From positions 1 through 64,000 of the forward strand of contig CAYMRD010000004.1 in assembly GCA_964392775.1 (NCBI GenBank): DNA of 64,000 nucleotides, given 5' to 3'. The position numbers and the translations under genes are program-made. Source of the stretch: UKL13-3 sp964392775. Its GTDB lineage: Bacteria; Bacteroidota; Bacteroidia; UKL13-3. Below are positions 43,753 to 52,047 of the stretch, in pieces (positions within the stretch are counted from its first letter, which is position 1; each line of letters begins with the position of its first letter). Below the pieces are notes generated by a model. The model did no database searches. It was not told the origin of the DNA and saw only the letters and a list, made by a program, of their open reading frames with translations.

Positions 43753-45399
43753 CTAGGCTCCATGTTCTTTAATGATGCGCGACAGCCATTTGAGCATAAG
43801 GAAAATGCCAAGGGCGGCTACCAACACAATGATGCAGTTGACAATAAAAAAATACTGTTTGTCTTCATAAGTATCCCATAAGCCGGCCAGTACGCCACTG
43901 AGTTTATTCCCAATCGAGGTACTCAGCATCCAACCGCCCATCATCAGGGCAGCCAAACGGGGAGGGGCTAATTTTGAAACCAAAGAAAGTCCCATGGGGC
44001 TGAGGCATAATTCTCCCACTGTAATCACTCCATAAGTACCAATCAGCCACCAGGCCGAAACTTTTTCGGCTCCGTTCATTCCCATCATCACGGCTCCCAT
44101 CATCACGGTGGTGGAGATGGCTGTAATAATCAGTCCCCAGAAAATTTTAGCAGGGGTGCTCGGTTCGAGGTTTCGCTTACGGGCCCACAGGAAAAATCCT
44201 ACGACCAATGGTGTTAAGACTACCACAAAAAACGGGTTCACCGACTGGAATAGTTCGGTAGATAGGAGTTGAACGGATTCGCCTTCGGGAGGGCGTTGTG
44301 CCGGTAAGCTGTTTTTGAAATAATGCGGGTAATCAATTCCTTTTAGGATGTTGCCATCGGCTGTTTTGATGGGGCGGAATTGTGCATCCACCAACGTTAC
44401 CGAGTCTTGAGTATACGGAATTTCCTGCACCATACCCAGTGCTTTGGCAGTGGGTACAATGGCTGCCGGCAGTTCACGGTCGGTATAACTTTCGGCCCAG
44501 ATAGTGAGAGCTGTTCCATTCTGTTTGAATATGGCCCAAAATATAACAACCACACCCATAATGGACAGTAGGGCTCCGATAGCTTTTTTATCTTCCGCAT
44601 TCGAGCGAACGTATAAGGAAATATAAAAAATGATGATGGGAATGGAACCAAAAATGAAGGCATCGGTGCTGTCACTTCCAAAAATATTGGATGGAATAAA
44701 CCAACCCAGCAACCCTCCGATAATGGCCGGTAATAAAACAATTGACAGGATACGTCCCACGCTCATGTCTTCGGCTTTGGCCGGTTTAATAGTGTCGACA
44801 TGCTTGTAGTGTTTGCTGCCTGCCCAAAAGATGGCAATACCAATAAACATACCGATTCCGGCAGCAAAAAATGCATAACCCCAGCCAAAATGGTTGCGCA
44901 AATAGGCTGCAAAAAAGTTACAGATAAAGGCACCGATATTGATACCCATATAAAAAATATTGTAGCCGGCATCTTTGTTGGCTTTGTATTGAGGTTCATT
45001 GTAGAGGTTGCCCAGTAAGGTGGAGATATTGGGCTTGAAAAATCCGTTGCCGATAATCATCAGGGCAAGGGCCAGAAAAAAGGTGGTTTCACCGGGAATG
45101 GCCAAGCACATATAACCCAATCCCATCAATACACCTCCCAACGAAATAGCTACGCGGTAACCCAGTACACGGTCGGCTAAAAGGCCGCCAATAAAGGGCG
45201 TAATAAAAACCAAAGCGATATAGGTTCCGAAAATATCGGAAGCTTCTTTTTTCTCAAGTCCTAAGCCTCCGGCTTTCGAGTCGGTCATGTATAAAAAGAA
45301 AATCCCCAGCATGAGGTAATACCCAAAACGTTCCCACATTTCGGTGAAAAATAAAAAAGGTAATCCTTTAGGATGTTTGCGTGTCACGGTTGTTGTCAT
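43753..45399 (-). CDS. POT/PTR-family proton-dependent oligopeptide transporter
   Basis: An inner-membrane peptide:proton symporter of about 548 residues in the major facilitator superfamily. The POT signature FFTEMWERFGYYLMLG (E-x-x-E-R-F-x-Y-Y) is at the N-terminus and FKPNISTLLGNLYNE is the second family motif. About 14 membrane helices, with a hydrophilic insertion around residues 310-370. ATG is preferred over a TTG three codons upstream. It is not functionally linked to the polysaccharide genes; its 5' flank is a purine-rich repeat and a scaffold gap. Confidence 0.95.
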   Translation of the reverse strand: MTTTVTRKHPKGLPFLFFTEMWERFGYYLMLGIFFLYMTDSKAGGLGLEKKEASDIFGTYIALVFITPFIGGLLADRVLGYRVAISLGGVLMGLGYMCLAIPGETTFFLALALMIIGNGFFKPNISTLLGNLYNEPQYKANKDAGYNIFYMGINIGAFICNFFAAYLRNHFGWGYAFFAAGIGMFIGIAIFWAGSKHYKHVDTIKPAKAEDMSVGRILSIVLLPAIIGGLLGWFIPSNIFGSDSTDAFIFGSIPIIIFYISLYVRSNAEDKKAIGALLSIMGVVVIFWAIFKQNGTALTIWAESYTDRELPAAIVPTAKALGMVQEIPYTQDSVTLVDAQFRPIKTADGNILKGIDYPHYFKNSLPAQRPPEGESVQLLSTELFQSVNPFFVVVLTPLVVGFFLWARKRNLEPSTPAKIFWGLIITAISTTVMMGAVMMGMNGAEKVSAWWLIGTYGVITVGELCLSPMGLSLVSKLAPPRLAALMMGGWMLSTSIGNKLSGVLAGLWDTYEDKQYFFIVNCIIVLVAALGIFLMLKWLSRIIKEHGA

Positions 45400-45408
45400 G
45401 GAGGGCAA

Positions 45409-45477
45409 GATAAGAAGAAAGAATCAAGAGAAAAGAAGAAAGAGGGAAGAAAAAAGAAGAAGAGAAATGAGAGAGTG
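45409..45477. repeat. Purine-rich simple-sequence tract
   Basis: Almost pure A/G on the plus strand (GATAAGAAGAAAGAATCAAG and similar), so the leader of the POT gene is pyrimidine-rich. Related tracts precede wzm and the UpxY-like gene. Confidence 0.85.
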
Positions 45478-45577
45478 NNNNNNNNNNNNNNNNNNNNNNN
45501 NNNNNNNNNNNNNNNNNNNNNNNNNNNNNNNNNNNNNNNNNNNNNNNNNNNNNNNNNNNNNNNNNNNNNNNNNNNNN
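45478..45577. other. Scaffold gap (100 N)
   Basis: Exactly 100 N, flanked on both sides by AG-rich tandem sequence; the repeat probably prevented assembly. Confidence 0.98.
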
Positions 45578-45662
45578 AGAAGTGAGAGAGTGAGAAGTGA
45601 GAGAGTGAGAAGTGAGAGAGTGAGAAGTGAGAGAGTGAGAAGTGAGAAATGAGAGAGTGAGA
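45578..45662. repeat. 15-bp tandem repeat
   Basis: Four perfect copies of AGAAGTGAGAGAGTG followed by a degenerate one. The tract continues to the left into the gap. Open frames across it are artefacts of the repeat. Confidence 0.92.
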
Positions 45663-45851
45663 AGGAAAGCGTTTAACCACAGAGCAGCAGAGATACAGAG
45701 GCTTTTGATTCGCAGGTCTCTGTGATTGAGCGGAATCCGAAATCTATCGGACAAAGCCACAGTTAGAAGTTCAGTCGGTTCGAATAGCTAGCTAGGGTAT
45801 TGATTGGAGCATATCGAGAACAGGTAAATTTAAAAGAAGATTGTGGAATCA
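45663..45851. other. Intergenic sequence with ACCACAGAG-type repeat
   Basis: Contains AACCACAGAGCAGCAGAGAT at about 45674, a member of the same simple repeat family as at 57131-57180, and a TATCGAGAACAGG word at 45813 that belongs to the 140-bp array beyond the next gap. No gene is seen. Confidence 0.7.
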
Positions 45852-45951
45852 NNNNNNNNNNNNNNNNNNNNNNNNNNNNNNNNNNNNNNNNNNNNNNNNN
45901 NNNNNNNNNNNNNNNNNNNNNNNNNNNNNNNNNNNNNNNNNNNNNNNNNNN
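45852..45951. other. Scaffold gap (100 N)
   Basis: Exactly 100 N within a tandem array of about 140-bp units. Confidence 0.98.
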
Positions 45952-46146
45952 CTTCTCGATACAAACGCTCACACACGAGGCTGCCCAATGTTCACTCGAA
46001 GTGACTTGGAGTCAGTTCGAGTAGCGGGTGGAGGTTTCGCTTGGGGCGTATCGAGAACTTGTTGATTTTAAGAGTATGCTTACTGGAATCACTTCTCGAT
46101 ACAAACGCTCACACACGAGGCTGCCCAATGTTCACTCGAAGTGACT
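45952..46146. repeat. Tandem array of about 140-bp units
   Basis: CTTCTCGATACAAACGCTCA and the following 35 bases occur at 45952 and again at 46092, a period of 140 bp. The stretch before the gap (TATCGAGAACAGG...GGAATCA) matches the part before the second copy. The unit includes CACTCGAAGTGAC and CAGTTCGAGTAGC words, a TCGAG-type family distinct from the one near 35600. The array ends 26 bases from the SDR gene stop. Confidence 0.88.
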
Positions 46147-46172
46147 AAATCACAAATCATACATCACAAATC

Positions 46173-46940
46173 TTACATTCTTCTGTGTATCACACTCGCC
46201 ATCGGTTGTGCGGTTGGCATAATGGTAAGCTCATTGATGTTTACGTGTGCCGGACGAGATACAGCAAACCAAATGGCTTCGGCAACATCCTGAGCGATTA
46301 AATTTTCAAAGCCATCATATACTTTGCCCGCTTTCTCGGCATCACCATGAAAACGAACAATGCTAAATTCGGTTTCAACCGCACCCGGATGAATAGCGGT
46401 TACTTTTACCGGATACTGAGCCATATCAATGCGCATGGCTTTATTCAACGCATCCACTGCATGTTTGGAGGCACAATACACATTGCCATTGGCATATACT
46501 TCTTTACCGGCAATGCTTCCGATATTGATAATATGTGCGCTGCCATTGGCAATTAACAATGGAGCAGCCGAACGGGTTACATACAACAAGCCTTTCACAT
46601 TCGTATCAATCATCACATCCCAATCATCAATGTTCCCTTTTTCAACAGGAGCCAATCCGCTGGCCAACCCGGCATTGTTCACCAGTACACGAATGTTATT
46701 CCATTCTTCGGGTAATCCGCTAAATACCTGTTCTACTTCGCTGCGCGAGCGTACATCCAAGGTTTGAATGAAACAATTGGTTTGAAACAAATCATGAAGT
46801 GTTGCAGCAAGTTTTTCCAAGCGGTCCTTTCTGCGAGCCAGTAAAATGAGGTTGTAACCGTTGGTTGCTAAAATATGAGCTGTGGCTTCGCCAATTCCGG
46901 ACGAAGCTCCTGTGATACAGGCAATGGGTTTATGAGTCAT
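46173..46940 (-). CDS. Short-chain dehydrogenase/reductase (YdfG-like)
   Basis: A 255-residue classical SDR. The NAD(P) loop is TGASSGIGEATA, with ARRKDRL after the second strand suggesting NADP preference; NNAGLASG and the catalytic SIAGKEVYANGNVYCASKHA (Ser, Tyr, Lys) follow. The nearest characterised relatives oxidise serine and 3-hydroxy acids, but the substrate here is not established. It stands alone and is divergent from the STAS/RNase Z operon. Confidence 0.92.
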   Translation of the reverse strand: MTHKPIACITGASSGIGEATAHILATNGYNLILLARRKDRLEKLAATLHDLFQTNCFIQTLDVRSRSEVEQVFSGLPEEWNNIRVLVNNAGLASGLAPVEKGNIDDWDVMIDTNVKGLLYVTRSAAPLLIANGSAHIINIGSIAGKEVYANGNVYCASKHAVDALNKAMRIDMAQYPVKVTAIHPGAVETEFSIVRFHGDAEKAGKVYDGFENLIAQDVAEAIWFAVSRPAHVNINELTIMPTAQPMASVIHRRM

Positions 46941-47017
46941 GAAGGAATGATTTTACAACCAAAAATAATAGATTATTACACGCGGTTGACTATTTTTACC
47001 TGATAATTCCTACCGTC

Positions 47018-47398
47018 ATGAATTACACAATTGAAAAGAAAGATGAGTATTCGCTCATCAAACCGGATATAACAGAACTCGACAAAGACACTTGTGCCCA
47101 GTTGCGTCATAAAGTATTGCACGAGGCTGATAGCAGCAGCACGTATGTGATTGTTAATATTTCATCGGTGCAATCCTGTAATGCCGATGGTGTTCGAGAG
47201 TTGATTAAACTCGGTGTTGAGTTGCAGGATAAAGATGGGTTGCTCATTCTTACCAATGCCGATGACCAGTTTACACGGTTGTTCAATAAGGCTGATATCA
47301 CCTTTATTCCAACCGATGTGGAGGCTGTTGATTTTGTGTTTATGGATCAGCTCGAAAAGCAGTTTTTGGGCATGGATGACAACAATCCGGTGGCATGA
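47018..47398 (+). CDS. STAS-domain protein
   Basis: A 126-residue single STAS domain like anti-anti-sigma factors. The usual phosphorylation loop (D-S-S-G-L) appears as CNADGVREL, so the phosphorylatable Ser is absent and regulation by an RsbW-type kinase is unlikely. YVIVNISSVQSCNADG and GLLILTNADDQFTRLF are the core strands. Its stop overlaps the RNase Z start by four bases, so the two are translated together. The reason for that association is unknown. Confidence 0.8.
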   Translation: MNYTIEKKDEYSLIKPDITELDKDTCAQLRHKVLHEADSSSTYVIVNISSVQSCNADGVRELIKLGVELQDKDGLLILTNADDQFTRLFNKADITFIPTDVEAVDFVFMDQLEKQFLGMDDNNPVA

Positions 47399-48312
47399 GT
47401 ATCAGCCTGACCATATTGGGAAACAGTTCGGCTACACCTACGCTCAACAGGTTTCCGAGTGCGCAGTATCTCAATATGCTCGATCATCATATTTTGATTG
47501 ATTGTGGTGAGGGTACACAAATGCAGTTGCGCAAATACAAAATCAAAAAATCACGGCTTCAATACATTTTCATTTCTCATGTTCATGCCGATCATATTCT
47601 GGGTTTGCCCGGTTTATTGTTTTCGATGAACCTGAACAGCCGTACAGAGGCGTTGCATATTTTTGCGCCAATCAGTGTGTTCGAAATCATTGATTTGTTT
47701 ATGAAACATTCGGATACACATTTACGGTTTGATATCATTCGCCATATCACCACCGATGATGCACCTCATGTGGTATTTGAAAATACATTGATTAAAGTAA
47801 CCTCGTTTCCGTTGTATCACAGGGTTCCCACCACAGGATTTATTTTTGAAGAACAGGCCCGCTTGCGTAAACTCAATATTGATGAATGTGAAAAATACCA
47901 TATTCCGTTTACGCTGTACAACGATATTAAACGGGGTAAGGATTATATCAGCTCGGATGGTAAAATTCAGATTCCGAATGAAGCACTGACCTTTGACAGC
48001 GGACTACCTGTAAAATACGCTTACGCCAGCGATACCATTTACGACCCGAGAGTAGTAGAGGCTGTGAGCGAAGTGGATGTATTGTACCACGAATCCACTT
48101 TTTTACATGAGAAGTTGGAGCGCGCCATCGAAACCAAACATTCCACGGCTTTACAAGCCGGGATGGTAGCCCGTGATGCGGGTGTCAAAAAATTGTTGAT
48201 TGGACACTTTTCATCCCGTTATGAAGATTTAACGGTGCTGCTAAACGAGGCTAAAACAGAATTTGCCCAAACAGAGATTGCCGAAGAGGGCAAAACATTT
48301 CAGCTTGATTAA
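47395..48312 (+). CDS. rnz: Ribonuclease Z
   Basis: A 305-residue short-form tRNase Z of the metallo-beta-lactamase fold that cuts the 3' trailer from pre-tRNA. The zinc motif is HVHADHILGLPG; QYLNMLDHHILIDCGEGTQM, YHRVPTTGFIFEE and HSTALQAGMVARDAG are further family blocks, and YHESTF and IGHFSSRY contribute late metal ligands. Length matches the family. It overlaps the convergent DHFR gene by four bases at the stop. Confidence 0.96.
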   Translation: MSISLTILGNSSATPTLNRFPSAQYLNMLDHHILIDCGEGTQMQLRKYKIKKSRLQYIFISHVHADHILGLPGLLFSMNLNSRTEALHIFAPISVFEIIDLFMKHSDTHLRFDIIRHITTDDAPHVVFENTLIKVTSFPLYHRVPTTGFIFEEQARLRKLNIDECEKYHIPFTLYNDIKRGKDYISSDGKIQIPNEALTFDSGLPVKYAYASDTIYDPRVVEAVSEVDVLYHESTFLHEKLERAIETKHSTALQAGMVARDAGVKKLLIGHFSSRYEDLTVLLNEAKTEFAQTEIAEEGKTFQLD

Positions 48313-48812
48313 TCTGTAAAATCAGCATCACGCTCATACATTTCAAACGTATAGGGATACATGTTTTTTTCATCGGCTTCGTGGCGTTCCTGCTTAACCA
48401 GTATCCATGCATGACCTAGTTTCGGGAAATACGTATCCGCTTCAAAGCTATGGTGAATGCGGGTGAGGTAAACCCGGTGAGCCATGGATAAAGCCTGATT
48501 GTAAATGGTTCCGCCTCCGGTGATGAACAATTCTGTTTCGCCTGCATGTTGTGCCACATCTACCGCTTCGATGACAGATGATTTGACTACACATCCTTCC
48601 AGTGCCAAATCAGGATTGGAACTCAATACAATATTAACCCTGTTAGGCAGCGGACGCCCAATGCTTTCATACGTTTTGCGCCCCATCACAATATGATGCC
48701 CCGAAGTGGTTTGTTTGAAATACTTTAAATCGGCAGGCAGGTGACACAACAGTTGGTTGTTATGTCCAATCGCATTGTTTTCGTCAGTAGCAACAATCAG
48801 TGAAATGAGCAT
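48309..48812 (-). CDS. folA: Dihydrofolate reductase
   Basis: A 167-residue enzyme reducing dihydrofolate to tetrahydrofolate with NADPH. Motifs: ISLIVATDENNAIGHNNQLL, LPADLKYFKQTT, VMGRKTYESIGRPLPNR and FITGGGTIYNQAL. The catalytic acid is the Asp in LPADLKYF. Length is standard. It converges on RNase Z and diverges from the lipoprotein pair. Confidence 0.97.
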   Translation of the reverse strand: MLISLIVATDENNAIGHNNQLLCHLPADLKYFKQTTSGHHIVMGRKTYESIGRPLPNRVNIVLSSNPDLALEGCVVKSSVIEAVDVAQHAGETELFITGGGTIYNQALSMAHRVYLTRIHHSFEADTYFPKLGHAWILVKQERHEADEKNMYPYTFEMYERDADFTD

Positions 48813-48889
48813 GGTAAGAGGTTTGAGGGTTGAGAAACAAAATCAGGTAGCAAATCAAACGAATATTTTATAATATTTGACCTGAATTT

Positions 48890-49405
48890 ATGCGCATCAC
48901 AATTCTCCTTTTGTTAATGGTTCTGCTAGGTGGCTGCACCAAACGGTATTGGTTTCGCACCAAAATTGATACAGTCAATTCGAAAAAATATTCGGTGAAA
49001 ATAACGGTGATAAACCAATCGCCCGAATTTTTATCGGATCAGTTTGTGGAGGTGATGCGCAAATCGAGCATGAAGGAACTCAAGCGTAAAGGGTATTTCG
49101 AATTGCCTATTGATTCGCCTCAGTTTCATTTTGTTCTGACGCTCAAGGTCGATTCCTTTAATGCAGGGGTTCGAAATTTTACAAAAAACACGGCTGTTTA
49201 TTCAACCACACCTTCAAGAAATTATTATACGTTCAGGCATACCGTGAAAGCGATACTGTTTAATTGCGAGATGCGCAACTACAAACAAGGATGGCTGCAA
49301 TGGGAAGCTGAAGATGATTTATATTACTTTGGTGAGGAACGGGATTTAGGTCGCAGTGTGGGTATGGTTCGGCACTTGATTAAAACAGTAAAGCCACGCG
49401 AGTAA
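48890..49405 (+). CDS. Small lipoprotein, first of a tandem pair
   Basis: A 171-residue predicted lipoprotein with signal peptide and lipobox LLGGC followed by TKRYWFRTKIDT. The mature part has no recognised domain; KRKGYFELPIDSPQFHF is the region best conserved with the neighbouring paralogue. About 20 residues around VRNFTKNTAVYSTTPSRNYY are absent from that paralogue. Function unknown; location is probably the outer membrane. Confidence 0.8.
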   Translation: MRITILLLLMVLLGGCTKRYWFRTKIDTVNSKKYSVKITVINQSPEFLSDQFVEVMRKSSMKELKRKGYFELPIDSPQFHFVLTLKVDSFNAGVRNFTKNTAVYSTTPSRNYYTFRHTVKAILFNCEMRNYKQGWLQWEAEDDLYYFGEERDLGRSVGMVRHLIKTVKPRE

Positions 49406-49455
49406 TCATACAGTTGTGTAAATCAGATAATTGTTTGTAAATTCTATCTTGATTT

Positions 49456-49929
49456 ATGCGGATGCCTATTCTGTTTTTAAGTTTAGTTATGATACTGCTG
49501 TCTGGCTGCACCAAACGGTATTGGTATCGCACCAAAATTGATACCAAGCATTCCCAAAAATATTCAGTTAAGATTACCATCATCAATGAAATTCCTAAGC
49601 ATTTATCGGATGAATTTGTTGCCAGTATGCGCAAAGCAAGTTTGAAAGTACTTGAACGTAAAGGGTATTTCGAATTGCCGATAGACTCACCCCAGTTTCA
49701 TTATATTCTTACAATAAGAGGAGCAACATATTTGTATAGGTCGAACGAAAGATTCGGATACCTTGATTTTACCTGCGAGATGCGTCATTATAAACACGGA
49801 TGGACGCTGTGGGAGGCAGCCGATTATTTGGAATACAAAAAAAATAAAAGGGATATTCCTCGTTCGAGAGGAGTGGTTAAGCATTTAATTAGAGCTGCCG
49901 AAAACCATTATCGGTTAAACACAAACTGA
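49456..49929 (+). CDS. Small lipoprotein, second of a tandem pair
   Basis: A 157-residue predicted lipoprotein (lipobox LLSGC) clearly paralogous to its neighbour: TKRYWYRTKIDT, KYSVKITIINE and RKGYFELPIDSPQFHYIL are shared. It is shorter in the middle and ends with a different tail. Its 3' end overlaps the convergent DUF4159 gene by 22 bases. Function unknown. Confidence 0.78.
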   Translation: MRMPILFLSLVMILLSGCTKRYWYRTKIDTKHSQKYSVKITIINEIPKHLSDEFVASMRKASLKVLERKGYFELPIDSPQFHYILTIRGATYLYRSNERFGYLDFTCEMRHYKHGWTLWEAADYLEYKKNKRDIPRSRGVVKHLIRAAENHYRLNTN

Positions 49930-50555
49930 ATAATATTGGCTCCCATTTGCAGCGCTTTTAACCTTACGATTTCCGGGTCGTTGTGTACATCGGCATCTTC
50001 CCAGCCGTTGCCCAAATCACATTCGTAGCTGTAAAAACAAATCAAACGGCCTTTGTAAATCAGTCCAAAACCCTGAGCCGGTTTCCCGTCATGCTCATGC
50101 ACTTTGGGCAACCCTTTATCGAAATTGTATTTCTGATGATAGATAGGGTGGGAGAATGGTAACTCTATAAATTCAAGTTCGGGAAATACTTTTTTCATTT
50201 CACGTCTGAAAAAAGTGTTTAAACCATAATTATCATCAGCATGTAAAAAGCCTCCGGCAATTAAATATTTGCGAAGGTTTTCTGTTTCCTGCTCGCTCAA
50301 TACAATATTGCCATGCCCGGTAAGGTGCACAAAAGGGTAATTAAAAATATCTGCACTGCCCAACTCTACAATGTCTTCTTCGGCTACCAGATTGGTTCCT
50401 AAGTTTTGGTTGCAAAACTTTACCAGATTGGGTAACGAAGTTTTATTGGCATACCAGTCTCCGCCACCGTTGTATTTTACCTTTGCAATTTTGATGGTGG
50501 GCGGTGCAAAGCTAAAACTCATCAATGCAAACAGAATCAATAACAGGTTCTTCAT
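49908..50555 (-). CDS. DUF4159 domain secreted protein
   Basis: A 215-residue protein with a cleavable signal peptide (NLLLILFALMSFSFAPP) and a DUF4159 domain. Characteristic blocks are FVHLTGHGNIVLSEQE, LRKYLIAGGFLHADDNYGLN and PELEFIELPFSHPIYH. The fold is related to class I glutamine amidotransferase-like proteins; the function is unknown. It overlaps the tail of the second small lipoprotein gene and is 19 nt downstream of rsmE, so it may share the rsmE transcript. Confidence 0.88.
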   Translation of the reverse strand: MKNLLLILFALMSFSFAPPTIKIAKVKYNGGGDWYANKTSLPNLVKFCNQNLGTNLVAEEDIVELGSADIFNYPFVHLTGHGNIVLSEQETENLRKYLIAGGFLHADDNYGLNTFFRREMKKVFPELEFIELPFSHPIYHQKYNFDKGLPKVHEHDGKPAQGFGLIYKGRLICFYSYECDLGNGWEDADVHNDPEIVRLKALQMGANIIQFVFNR

Positions 50556-50574
50556 GTGTCAAATATAGTTGGGG

Positions 50575-51288
50575 TTAGTCGGTAATCAGCGCTTTAACAC
50601 TCATGCAGGCAAACAAGGCAGCAGTTTCGGTTCTCAAAATACTTTTGCCGAGTGATACAGGAACAAAGTTGTGGGCCAGCGCTTGTTGGATTTCGGCTGC
50701 CGTAAAATCACCTTCGGGACCAATAAGTATCGTAATATCTTTTGTGTTCAGTGTTGCCAGTTTACTGCTCAATAATTCTGTTTGCGGATGTTCGCACCAT
50801 GCAATAAACTTTGTTGAAGAGGATGGTACTAGTTGTAAATAATCTTTAAACGTTGTGAGTGCATGAATGGCAGGAAGATGCCATTGTTTACTTTGTTTCA
50901 TGGCGCTGATGGCAATTTTTTCACAACGTTCCATGTTCACTTTGCTGCGTTCGCTGTTTTCGGTTTCAATAAAACGAATGCTGCTCAACCCTGCTTCCGT
51001 GGCTTTTTCAATCAGCCATTCCATCCGGTCAAAATTTTTGGTAGGCGCAACTACAATATTTAAGGTATATGAAAAAAAGTGAGGATGCTGAATACGATTG
51101 ATAACAGACAGCCGGCAACGTTTGGGATTGTCATCAACAATATTGGCGATTGCTTCTGTTCCTTTTCCATCTGCAAGGTGAACGGTATCACCATTCTTCA
51201 TCCTTAATACCCGGATACAATGTTTGGATTCTTCTTCACTGAGTTGAATGTCGTTGTTGCTGATATCGGGTTGAAAGAAAACGTGCAT
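50575..51288 (-). CDS. rsmE: 16S rRNA (uracil1498-N3)-methyltransferase
   Basis: A 237-residue SPOUT methyltransferase that modifies U1498 of 16S rRNA. Family blocks are EESKHCIRVLRMKNGDTVHL, KNFDRMEWLIEKATEAGLSS, the knot motif ILIGPEGDFTAAE and the C-terminal VSLGKSILRTETAALFA. Length is standard. It is followed by the DUF4159 gene and preceded by a Pr6Pr-like gene with a 29-nt gap. Confidence 0.96.
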   Translation of the reverse strand: MHVFFQPDISNNDIQLSEEESKHCIRVLRMKNGDTVHLADGKGTEAIANIVDDNPKRCRLSVINRIQHPHFFSYTLNIVVAPTKNFDRMEWLIEKATEAGLSSIRFIETENSERSKVNMERCEKIAISAMKQSKQWHLPAIHALTTFKDYLQLVPSSSTKFIAWCEHPQTELLSSKLATLNTKDITILIGPEGDFTAAEIQQALAHNFVPVSLGKSILRTETAALFACMSVKALITD

Positions 51289-51317
51289 GCCGCAAATCTA
51301 TTAAAAAATGGCAATCC

Positions 51318-51935
51318 TTATTTTGCAGAACTGCGAATATGCTTACGGTTGGTGATAGTGATAAACAATGCCGACAATAAAATAAAGAGGGCACTCACTC
51401 CCGCACTGTTTATCCATACTTTGGGATAGCCAATGGCGATGACATCTAAAAAAGGATAAGGATACCACTCTGTAAAATGGCCACGAATCAGCGAGTAAAA
51501 TAAAAATGCGAGCGGGTAAATAAGCCAAACAGGAAGGTCTTTCCAATTAACCGGATTACCGTAGATAAACCTGTACCAATAGAACAACGTAAACACCGGC
51601 ATCCAGCCATGAACCATATTGTCGGATATAAAATACAAGCCTTCATGTGTATTCAACTGACGGAGCATCGTTTGGTACACAAGCCCCACAACCAAAATAT
51701 AAATGGTGAGTGCGGATCCGGTTGATGGGAGTTTGGCAAGGCGGTATAAACGGCTTTCGGGAAACAACAAAGCTGTAAAATAAACACTGACCATCAGATT
51801 GGTGAGAATGGTAAAATAGCTCATAAACTGAATGAGCGTGGTTTCAAACTGTTGATGGAGGGCAATGTATTGAAGGATTACGCCTGTAAATCCGGTTATG
51901 GATCCAATAATATTGAGTGTGCGTTGGTTGTTCAT
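51318..51935 (-). CDS. Pr6Pr-family membrane protein
   Basis: A 205-residue membrane protein with about six hydrophobic segments. The blocks FMSYFTILTNLMVSVYFTAL, DNMVHGWMPVFTLFYW and WLIYPLAFLFYSLIRGHFTE match the Pr6Pr family, which is related to FAR-17a/AIG1-like proteins. No biochemical role is known for bacterial members. It is in line with rsmE but the functional tie is uncertain. Confidence 0.82.
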   Translation of the reverse strand: MNNQRTLNIIGSITGFTGVILQYIALHQQFETTLIQFMSYFTILTNLMVSVYFTALLFPESRLYRLAKLPSTGSALTIYILVVGLVYQTMLRQLNTHEGLYFISDNMVHGWMPVFTLFYWYRFIYGNPVNWKDLPVWLIYPLAFLFYSLIRGHFTEWYPYPFLDVIAIGYPKVWINSAGVSALFILLSALFITITNRKHIRSSAK

Positions 51936-51994
51936 CGTGTTTGAATTTCAGTTCAATCTAAGGGTTTCTCAACCAAGGAACAAATCGCAAATAA

Positions 51995-52026
51995 AAACGG
52001 TCACCTGTTTTCACAAGTGACCGTTT
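51995..52026 (-). terminator. Rho-independent terminator of pckA
   Basis: Stem AAACGGTCAC (51995-52004) and GTGACCGTTT (52017-52026) are perfectly complementary with a 12-base loop. On the minus strand the stem is followed by TTTTATTTG, giving a U-run. It begins 22 bases after the pckA stop. Confidence 0.88.
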
Positions 52027-52047
52027 CTAAAAAGAATCAGTTTGCTA

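Noticed and set aside
45344..45760. Ser/His-rich and Arg/Glu-rich frames around 45.5 kb
   Set aside because: Produced by the 15-bp tandem repeat on either strand and crossing a gap; not genes.
47018..47398. Classical anti-anti-sigma factor under RsbW-type control
   Set aside because: The phosphorylatable Ser of the DSSG loop is replaced (CNADG) and no anti-sigma kinase gene is adjacent.
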